From Thunnus maccoyii (lineage: Eukaryota > Chordata > Actinopteri > Scombriformes > Scombridae), in contig NC_056538.1 in assembly GCF_910596095.1 (NCBI RefSeq), positions 14,675,501-14,739,500 of the forward strand: a DNA stretch of 64,000 nt, written 5' to 3'. Below are positions 55,871 through 64,000 of this stretch, piece after piece. How positions within the stretch are numbered: position 1 is the first letter of the stretch; every line of letters starts with the position of its first letter. The translations under genes were made by a program, and so were the position numbers. A model generated the notes under the pieces. The model ran no database searches. It had not been told where the DNA came from and was given only the letters and a program-made list of their open reading frames with translations.

Positions 55871-58392
55871 CACATTTTTCATTTTACCGTAAACTCTTTC
55901 CCTTCCTGAGGCAGGTCTACATCTCATCCACCATAAAGGTTTTATCCTCTCAGTTTTTTCCCTGCAGATGACAAAAAATAAGCAAATGAGTGAATCTGCG
56001 AAATAAGGAAAGATATTATATTTTAATTGAAAAAAAAATGTACATGGTTAAACAACTTACATTAACTTAACACAACCAAATAAGGAGACTACATGAAGAA
56101 ATGGAGTGTGTCAGAGAAAAGAGCAGTGGCAAGTCTCTTTTGCACAAACACGCATGTGCACAGAAATACACACACATACACACACAAACACACACACACA
56201 CACAACCACACACACATAAACAACTGAGAACACTGAAAGGCCAAAAGGCCTCAAAAGACACTAAATTTAAAACATTTAAACAACAGAGCCACTTTCTTGG
56301 CATGAAAAAAGATTAGAGACATTGTTTTAAAAAATGCTTCAGGTCTGGTACAACACACACACAACACAGGCAAGGAGCTGAGTCTACGAATGAATCACAT
56401 GCTCAAAGACTTCATCATATTTAGTCCTAATTACAAAACAAATGATTAATTTGAGTTGAAATTTCCACATTTTACTTTTTTCCACATTTTGCAGAGACTC
56501 TCAGAGTCAGCTGCTGGCATTTTTACATCATATTTTAGTAGGAAAGGCACGTTGTGTGCTTTAATTGGAGAAATAATTTGGGGTGGTGTCAGATATGTGC
56601 AGATGAATCGACATCAGCATCTCTTGAAACAACAATTAACTGGCTTTTCTGAAGAGGAGGCAGGATTTAAATTGAGAACAAAGTAAGTTAAACTGTATAT
56701 TAATAAACCGTTGAGGAGAATAAAACCTGAGAACCTGACTTGGTTCTGTCTTTTTTTTCCTTCAGCTTCCAGTCAACATCTACTGATGAGGTTTATGGAG
56801 TAGTAGCACCACCTGCTGGTTAAATCAGGGAACAACAACAGCCCTCATATCATCTGTGTCCTGCAGAAACCTTTATCACTCTGACATTTCAGAGAAATGA
56901 CATCTTCTCATGATCATAAGACTACGCAATGTCTTTACTGATGAAACAAGATAAGACAAAATCTATCTTTTCGGTGACAAATGGTTTCTCCAAGACAACA
57001 ACAACATGATGGTGTTGTAAATCTTCAGTAGACGCATCATCTGTTAATCTGCATGGCTATGTTAACCGATTTCCTGAACACTGCTCCATTTACACAAATT
57101 AAAATGAAATGAGTACAAGTTGTGACGTAAAGCCCATCAAACTTGGGTCACAGGATGCTAAGAACAAGATTTGTCTTCCTCTGTGGATTGAAATTTAACG
57201 TTCATATAAAAAATGAAAGTGTGTGAACATGAGAAATGAACTGGATAAAATCTTTCAAGTGATATTTCACATTGGTGCAGCATTCATCGCCTGACCCGTG
57301 TGATCCCCTCGACCAGTTAACCAAATAGTGACTGTACACAGAGACAGAACTTGTTTTCTAACAATATAACTTGTGAGAAAGCCAAAAATGTCAGTGTTAA
57401 GTTACACAAATCACACATCAGGGCTAACACAGCTACTTAAATGTTGTACCAAGGTGAAATATGCACTTTTAGCTCTATCAGGACTGGTTTGGTTGGTTTG
57501 CTCCATATTCCCTTTATCATTAAACAAAAACATAAATACATGCAGAGACACTGAGACAACACACGCCACCATTTGAACAACAGCGGCCCACACATCATCA
57601 CAAAAGTACAAACTGAGTTGAGCTCACTTTAGCTAGGTCCTCTCCGTTACATCTTAATGATGTCACCATTTCCTGTCCGTCTACATTACGGAAGCAGTCG
57701 GGTTCCTCATTACCCTTGAGTGCTCTCTAATAATTAGCTTCTTCCCGCATCATTTCCCGGATGTGACCATTAGAGGGGAAAAAACCTGAGACTCTGAGAA
57801 GAACGGTGTTGTCAAAAGAGTCTGATCTCGTCACAAAAAGCCTCTCCTTTTTCTTTTAACTTGAAAGCGTGAAATTCCCCATTTCTGAGGAGTCTCACTG
57901 TCAACTCACCTCTTGAGGTTTCTCAGGACAACGTCAAGAAAATAAGCTTTAACGCTAGCTTGAAGCTGCAGGTCAGAAGTGATGGTACAACACACATGAA
58001 GATTCCTCTCTGACTTCTACATGTTCTGGTCAAGACATCAGCTGCTCTACATACGATCTCATCCTGCATCTTCTCACTAGGTTTAAAACCGAGGGTTATG
58101 TAGTGATGCTCGAAGGACTGAAATGATTATCGTTAAATAAGGCCACCTCTATGACAACGAGGACATACATCTGAAAAAGGACATTGGTTCAGCAAGTGTT
58201 TTTGAAAGTAAAAATGGAGTGCAATTTCTCTCAGAAGGCACAGTCTGGCATCAATTGGCACATTCCAGCTCAGTTCAGTTCAGTTCAGTTCAGTTCAGTT
58301 CAGTTCAGTTCAGTTCAGCTGAGATTTGGCCTCTTGGGACCTGGTGTGTTGCCAGGCCGGTTTGGACTGGTCGTAGACCAGTTTGGAACAGT
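55871..58392. other. Convergent phox2a/inppl1 interval, including inppl1 3' UTR
   Basis: phox2a and inppl1 are tail to tail here. The part next to 58392 must be inppl1 3' UTR on the minus strand. Minus-strand ATTAAA signals occur at 56560-56565 and 56022-56027, but I could not decide the end. A CA-rich run lies at 56168-56205 and a pentanucleotide repeat at 58271-58315. No other gene is seen. Confidence 0.5.
58271..58320. repeat. (CAGTT)n pentanucleotide repeat in inppl1 3' UTR
   Basis: Nine perfect CAGTT units run from 58271 to 58315, framed on both sides by CAGCT. In the inppl1 transcript this is (AACTG)9, starting about 70 nt after the stop codon. Confidence 0.9.
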
Positions 58393-59199
58393 TTATTTCT
58401 GTTGCTGCTGCCTGAGGCTCTCCAGCAGAATTCGCTTGTGAGCGGCGTCAAGCACTCCTGCCTCCTCCAGGTCCTCCTCAGTGATGTCACTGCAAAATGA
58501 AAAGGACCGGATGAGAAGAAGGAGAGAAAATATAAAAAACCCCACCTAACTAATGTAGTTGTAGTTAAGAACTAATAGCACACATATGGTACAATTTAGA
58601 ACAATTTTTATTACTCATCTATCACAGCACACAAAAATTTCCTATATAAATATTACTAGGCTGTTTCTAGGGCTGCAGCTAACAATTATTCATTAGATAT
58701 GAATCTACCAGGGCGCCATTAGGGTGGCCTAATGGTTAAAGCGCATACCACATAACCGCATCATCCACGGTTTTGACTCCCAGCTGGGGGACCTTTGTTG
58801 CATGTCATACCCTTCTCTCTCTCCAATGACTCAAATAAAGGCAAAAAAGCAAAAAAATTCATAAAAAAAAAATCCACAAATTATTTGCTCAATGAACAGA
58901 TCAATCGTTTGGTCTTTAATCATGTCCGTCCATGTTTAATCACCTGTTGGTTGTCTTCTTTTAACAATAAAAAAAGAAAAATTTAAAAAAGAAGAAAAAA
59001 CAGATAATATTCACATTTAAGAGGATTAATTTTTGACATTTTCACCTAAAAAATGACTAACGTACCTGAGGAACTCCAGGTCGTCCCAGCCGTTGTGTAG
59101 GAGACCCTGTTCATACCTCTCCAGTCCCAGTCTCTGGAGCCACTCCCCCACTGACGATTCCCCCACAGACAACGACGAGCTACTGCTGCCCCAAAGCGC
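58393..59199 (-). CDS. inppl1: inppl1 last two coding exons: SAM domain
   Basis: Exon 59199-59066 and exon 58489-58393 join through a split Ser codon (AG|T) to give the sterile alpha motif. SHIP2 SAM binds the SAM domains of EphA2, ARAP3 and Odin; the WxxLGLERYE and NGWDDLEFLSDITEEDL words are present. The tail ends SLRQQQQK and the stop is at 58393-58395. Confidence 0.92.
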
Positions 59200-61678
59200 C
59201 TTCACAGGGAAAAGAAGCACAGGATGAACTAAAACACAGCACTTGAGCCAGTAAAGACTAAAAAAATATGCTAGTTTGAGAGGGACTCTGTTATCCATCA
59301 CATACATTTCCTGTCTGCTAACTAACTGAAAAAGATCAGCTTAATATCTGAAGTGTAAATGTGAATTTGAATTCACTGCCCACCTCCTCAGGCAGGTCCT
59401 CTGCGATACTCTCTGTGATGGGATTTCTGGGTGGGAAGGTGCGGCAGGCGTCCAGACCTAAACCCATCCCCTGCCCCCTGAGAGGAGGCGGTGCAGAGGG
59501 AGCACGTGGAGGCTGTCCGGGAAACTCGCTCTCACTCAGTGTCTTTGCCATCTGAAGCACGGAGCATGACTGGTCATCCAACGCCCCTGCTCCACCTCCT
59601 CCACCTCCCCCTCCACTTCCTCCTCCTCCACCTCCTCCTCCTCCTCCTCCTCCTCGCCTGAAACCCTCCCCAAGAGCCAGCGGGGTACCAGGACCGGCTG
59701 CCGGGATCCTGACCTCAGCCAGATCTGGATAAAGGGAGCGAGATTTAGGGAAAGGGCCCTCTGCAACCATCTCCAGGGCCCCCTTGGGAAGAGGAGGAGG
59801 TGGGAAGTCAGGAGGTGGTCGATTCAGCGTGCTTCCAACTGTGGCTCCTCCCTGCACCCCCGCCACACAAACTCCATCGTCCTCTGAGGAGCCCTCCTCA
59901 CTAATGGCTCGGACTGGGTGACCCGTCATGGGCCTACGTGGGTGAGAGGGTGCTGGGGCCGCACAGGGGGGTTTGGTTCGAGCCCCGGCTGAGGGAGGAG
60001 GTGCTTTAGCTGCCTGGGGATTGGCGGAGGTAGGAGACGGGAGAAGCTCAGGTGACATAGCAGCTGCAGACTGGTTGGGAACGCCCTCCAGGATGTAGTA
60101 GGCGGGATTATTGTAGCTGTTCTTGCTGATGGATGGATCGCCGTCGGAAGGATCCTGCTTGGGCCTAAATAATACACACAGACACCGAACACGTGGTTGA
60201 TGGTTTACGCTTTTAATGTTTTAATGGTTTATGCTTTTTGTTTGGTGCTGTTGGTCCACATCAAACATGTGGCTGCGTATTCTTGTGTTCAACTTAAAGA
60301 GTATTTGTGTTTTCTGGTGTGTTTGTACCTTGCAGCAGTTTCATCCTTGCTGCTCCTCTCTCCCTCCTCACTGACCTTCCCCAGCTCCCCAAGCTGTTTA
60401 CGAACCACGGATGGCCTGCACGGTGGACATAAGAAGAAGAACCAGATGCATCACGTGACAGAAAACACAAAATACTAAGAAAACATGGATGCACTTTAAG
60501 AGATACATTTAAAATTTTAAATGAAAAAAGACATGATGTTGGTTCCAGTTGCACATCACCACATAGCCAGGATAGAGACATTTCACCAGGGAGATTGGCT
60601 GGTGAACATATTTATTACAATATTATGCTTGTTTTTGTTTTTATTTTATGATTTTAAAACACATTCAGCCTCTAAGGTCATCCACAGTATTTTATTTTTC
60701 ATCTTACCAATGTCCAATATAATAATATGGGCAAATTTTCAGATTCTAACAATTCACCTAGAGCCTTGACTTAAAAACTTTACATAAAACATTCTGTTAT
60801 TTTACATTTTGCGGTACATGACATTAAGAGCAACATTAAAAGAAGAGCTTACTGACTTCACATATTCATGTCCCGCTCTGGGCACCAGGGCGGACTTCCC
60901 TTTAGGTCCGCCGGTTTCATCTTTGTCCACACTGATCCACTCTGAAATATAACAATAAAAAGAGCAAGGGAGTCCTAAAATTAAATTGGTAAAAAATTAT
61001 ATTTATATCTGCAAATTTTCAAACTTCTCTTTTCTTTAAAGAAATTGGTTGTTAATAATTTGTAGAGATTTATATTTTGTACACTGTTCCACTCTGCTAC
61101 TTAAGTTCACACACATATACATCAAACATAGTACCATAGAGTCTCTCCCTGGTTCCCATCCTCTCAGAGGGGACTCTGACCCTCATGGACCCCCTGATGT
61201 TTCCTGTTTCCTCGCCACGGTGGGACAGGTAGGTGTGGAACTGCTGTGCTGTGCTGCCAATCATTGACTTCAGAGCCAACACACACTCTCCTACCGGTGA
61301 GAAAAAAAAAAACACACACATACATAGTTGTTTATTTGACTGAAAGAGACAAGATCCGTTTGTCATCTTCAAAGCATTGCATAAGCCCAGCTGCAGGCTC
61401 AAATAAGTCCTGAACAAACCAAACGATTCAATTCAACTACAACAAGCAAATACATACACACCACAAACATTCATTCACAAACACTCTCTTTATACCGTAG
61501 GACTCATATCCATCCAGCGATTTCACAGTTAGCAGCAGATGTTGGTCCTGCAGGTACTCGATCTCAGAGAGAAGAGGTTTGAGCGTTGTTAGCTGCTTGT
61601 TGGACCAGCCCACACGCAGGAAGTTCACGTTGTCACTGCTCTGACTGTCGTTCTCGTAACTCTTCTTAAACTCTACAG

Positions 61679-61712
<34 letters not shown>

Positions 61713-63332
61713 TGGAGGGCAGAGTGGACGGGAGAGACGACAAAGGAAAAGAAGTAGGAATGAAAGAGGGGAGAAGACGGGGAGATGTTTCTATGACATT
61801 TCATCCACAAGTACACAGTGGACAGAAGGTGAGGGGTGCAGCGCGGGTCAAAAATGGATGCTAGCTTAAAGGTATACTGACTGCCTGAGATAGGGGGGAG
61901 GGAGAGAGATACAAAAAGAAGAAGCAGATACAATTCTATTACATCCACTTAGTGTTACAGGAACTCTGTCGCACTGTAACTCCTGGTGGATTTCCGTCAG
62001 CTTGTGAATGACATGTATGGGTGTGTGCGCGCGTACGAGTGAGTGAAAACATGTTCGTCTCACCTTCCAAACAAGTAGAGTAGAATTCGATGAAGAACTT
62101 GGTTCTGCTCGCCGTCTTCACAATGGCCTCGATGCTCTCGAACTCGATGTAGGCCTGCTCCGAAGACTTTGGCAGCCCTAGACAGAAAAAGGTGGTCAGG
62201 AGGAAGTGGAGGAAGAGGAGGATGGGGAGAGAGAGATGTGAGTCCATGACGCAGAATGGTTTCACAGGACAAATACAGAATTATTCATTTCATGTGACAT
62301 TTGGTTCAATAAAAGGAGAGAAACAGAGGAGAGCAACAGAAACAATTCACAAGACTAAAGATTAAATTATGTACTTTTTTGCTTGCATTATTTCTATATG
62401 AGTTTTAACATCATGTAAATTTCAAATCAAACATTAACTGTGATGCTGCTCCTGCTGTAACACCCAGCCAAAATAAAATAAAACACAAATTAACATTGAG
62501 AAAAAGAAAGAACAACTTGATGCTCTGTTTCTTCCTTCTGATGAGTCCGTTGTCTATTTCTGGTTTCTCTCAAATGTGAGTCACTGACTCACAGACTAAA
62601 CAAGTAAATCACAAAGTCCAGTGAGGCTGGAAAAAATATTAAGTACTCGCTGAGTCAGCTCTATTATGAAATCAAATACTTAATACACATTCTGAGAAGT
62701 AGTCAGACACCAAAAGAAGAAGAGGAAGTAGAAATCAAAAGACAAAACAGAAGGAAATTAGAACAGTAATTTCTGAGGATTTCAGTTTTTTCCACAAATA
62801 CCTTTTTTGGAAACAAACTGGGAGGTCACGCCCACCTCAAACGTAGCAAACACTGGAGAGTGGTCACTTGTTACTATATCATCTGTACAGCCTAACAAAC
62901 AGACAAGAAAATACACTTAAGTCTCCTCATTTATTGAGTCTTAACTGCTTTGTAAAGTATATCAAGAGGATATTTATGTGAAACAGACAATTTCAATTGA
63001 CCTGTATTACACTGAGTTAAACCAAATGTGTGTCAAATGGCTTCCAAATGATTGGTCTCACCATAGGAGTTGCAGACCATGTGTGTTTCTGGGTAGGACT
63101 TCCACAGGATCCTGTCACACCAGGAGGGAACATTAGTCCTCATCTGGGACAGACAGAAAAGAAAGACAAAGCAGGTTTATCAGGACGACTCACACAAAGA
63201 GGAAATCAGACATTTGTCAGAAATGTCTGGTTTGTGAACGTACCCCCGTAGCCTTCTGCTTCTGCCAGACATATGTGTCCCTCGAGCCACGTTCATAACG
63301 GTAGGTGGGTGGGAAAGAGATCTCCTCCTCCG
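58393..63332 (-). CDS. inppl1: SHIP2 phosphatidylinositol 3,4,5-trisphosphate 5-phosphatase, C-terminal 629 aa (partial)
   Basis: SHIP2 removes the 5-phosphate from PI(3,4,5)P3 at the membrane and dampens insulin and growth-factor signalling. Exons in transcript order: 63332-63244, 63143-63062, 62891-62802, 62177-62064, 61672-61496, 61290-61135, 60941-60857, 60415-60329, 60164-59384, 59199-59066, 58489-58393; all are GT-AG and in phase. Numbering from the first full codon, the catalytic motifs PSWCDRIL (35-42) and SDHSPVF (65-71) are intact. A C2-like domain follows (LPKSSEQAYIEFESIEAIV..., through RGEETGNIRGSMRVRVP). Next come a proline-rich region with NPAY (312-315), a poly-Gly run (464-484), the SHIP2 word SCSVLQMAKTLSE, and a C-terminal SAM domain (about 568-629) with LERYEQGLLHNGWDDLEFLSDITEEDLEEAG. 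Human SHIP2 has 1258 aa; the SH2 domain and the first part of the phosphatase lie beyond the window. The NPAY and SAM regions distinguish it from SHIP1. Zebrafish has inppl1a and inppl1b; I cannot say which this is. Confidence 0.95.
58670..59060. repeat. Non-autonomous hAT-like element in inppl1 intron 10 with a nested SINE
   Basis: The left end is AGGGCTGCAGCTAACAATTA (about 58677), the interior 'caatcgtttggtct' and the right part 'atattcacatttaagagg...cacctaaaaaatgact' match the copy at 9869-10232. It is interrupted by a tRNA-derived SINE at about 58711-58875. Its right part stops a few bases from the splice donor of the SAM exon. Confidence 0.65.
58711..58875 (+). mobile_element. tRNA-derived SINE
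   Basis: The head reads GGTGGCCTAATGGTTAAAGCG (A-box-like) followed by GGTTTTGACTCC (B-box-like), then 'cagctgggggacctttgttgcatgtcatacccttctctctctcc' and 'caaataaaggc' with an A-rich tail. This is the architecture of a tRNA-headed SINE found in many percomorph fish. It is inserted within an older hAT-like repeat, so it is the younger element. Confidence 0.7.
59384..60164 (-). CDS. inppl1: inppl1 large proline-rich exon with NPxY motif and poly-Gly
   Basis: At 781 nt this is by far the largest inppl1 exon in view. It encodes SYNNPAYYILEGVPNQ, the phosphotyrosine-binding-domain docking NPxY motif, proline-rich stretches (PPPDFPPPPLP) able to bind SH3 domains, and the conserved SCSVLQMAKTLSE segment. 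A run of 12 Gly, one Ser and 8 Gly (59591-59653) is absent from human SHIP2 as I know it. The exon ends at PEE before the SAM-domain exon. Confidence 0.9.
61680..61712. repeat. (GA)n repeat in inppl1 intron
   Basis: About 30 bp of GA directly next to an inppl1 exon; in the transcript sense it is a (TC)n tract that extends the polypyrimidine tract of the acceptor at 61673-61674. Confidence 0.8.
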
Positions 63333-64000
63333 CTGCAAGCAAAACGACACGCATTCACAGTTTAGGACAAGTATATATTTTAAAACATCAATAAACCTTA
63401 TTCCCATGTTAATTTAAAGACGGCAGTATGATTAAAAAATTGACTTGCTGAGACACTTTACTCTTCCTTGACATTTTGTGTTGTGTAACATAACACCAAA
63501 TCAGATTCAGATAAACCACCTCACAGCACAAAACACAGAAGCAGGTTGTTTTCTGGCACAAGCAGAACCAGGACAGAGAGCGCTAAAACAATTACGAGAA
63601 TCGACAAACCGCAACAAATACTGCACATTTTTTGTAAGAAGAGCTAATTGATTTAATGTTAACATGAATAGCTTATAGCTTACATGAATTGCTGCATTCT
63701 CTTAAGTATTTGCTTTTTGTGATGACACATTCACAGTTTTTTTTTTTTTCATTTTTGGAAGTGTGAGAAATTAGTGCAATACTTCTAACGTCAATGCTGA
63801 TGTAAGCAGTTCTGCCAGTCAGCAGGTAGTATTTACAGTGAATTATGTTTGACAGTTTCTCACAGACGTAAAAGGCTGAGTGAATGAAAGAATAGCCATA
63901 GTCACAACCTGTGAAAATGAGTTAATGAGAAATTTAGACGTACTTTTGAGAAACATGAGTAATAGTGGTGAAACGAGACAGAGGCTCTCTATTGTCTTTT
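63333..64000 (-). other. inppl1 intron continuing beyond the window
   Basis: No further inppl1 exon is recognisable to the right of 63332. The preceding exon must end with one base of a split codon before the CG that opens the 63332-63244 exon. The sequence is AT-rich and unremarkable. Confidence 0.65.

Noticed and set aside
58720..58795. A possible tRNA gene
   Set aside because: The A- and B-box-like words belong to a SINE head followed by the SINE body and an A-rich tail; the cloverleaf arms do not pair well.

Overview
The window reads as vertebrate, most likely teleost (percomorph-like), nuclear DNA. It has small exons with GT-AG introns, dense CA/GT microsatellites, a broken Tc1/mariner copy, non-autonomous hAT-type elements of the kind common in fish, a tRNA-derived SINE, and proteins that read as fish orthologues. 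I assembled three genes exon by exon; every join was checked for reading phase. They are clpb (+ strand, complete, 16 coding exons, 678 aa), phox2a (+ strand, complete, 3 coding exons, 301 aa) and inppl1/SHIP2 (- strand, the last 11 coding exons, 629 aa; its 5' part lies beyond the right edge). The same three genes are neighbours at human 11q13.4, so this is conserved vertebrate microsynteny.

Layout: 1-5290 is upstream intergenic DNA with repeat fragments and no gene I can support. 5290-5558 is the putative clpb promoter and 5' UTR, with RFX-like and ZNF143-like sites. 5559-38869 is clpb, mostly intron, with transposon remnants and several low-repeat blocks that could be regulatory. 38870-51324 is a 12.5 kb gene desert. 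It holds the clpb poly(A) signal, a decayed Tc1-like element (39470-40766), a long AT microsatellite and several candidate phox2a enhancers. 51325-53878 is phox2a, followed by a long 3' UTR to about 55870. 55870-58392 is the convergent tail-to-tail interval with inppl1, and 58393-63332 is inppl1 on the minus strand.

The genes do not form a pathway. CLPB is a mitochondrial AAA+ disaggregase, PHOX2A is the homeodomain selector of noradrenergic and autonomic neurons, and SHIP2 is a PI(3,4,5)P3 5-phosphatase. I found no previously undescribed system; the window is an ordinary, well-conserved locus. The points most worth a second look are a perfect match to the published PHOX2 dimer consensus inside a candidate enhancer 6.9 kb upstream of phox2a, a coding poly-glycine microsatellite in inppl1, a transposon fragment abutting an inppl1 splice donor, a 4-nt tandem splice donor in inppl1, and a start-stop uORF before clpb. 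No alignment or database search was run; family comparisons are from memory.
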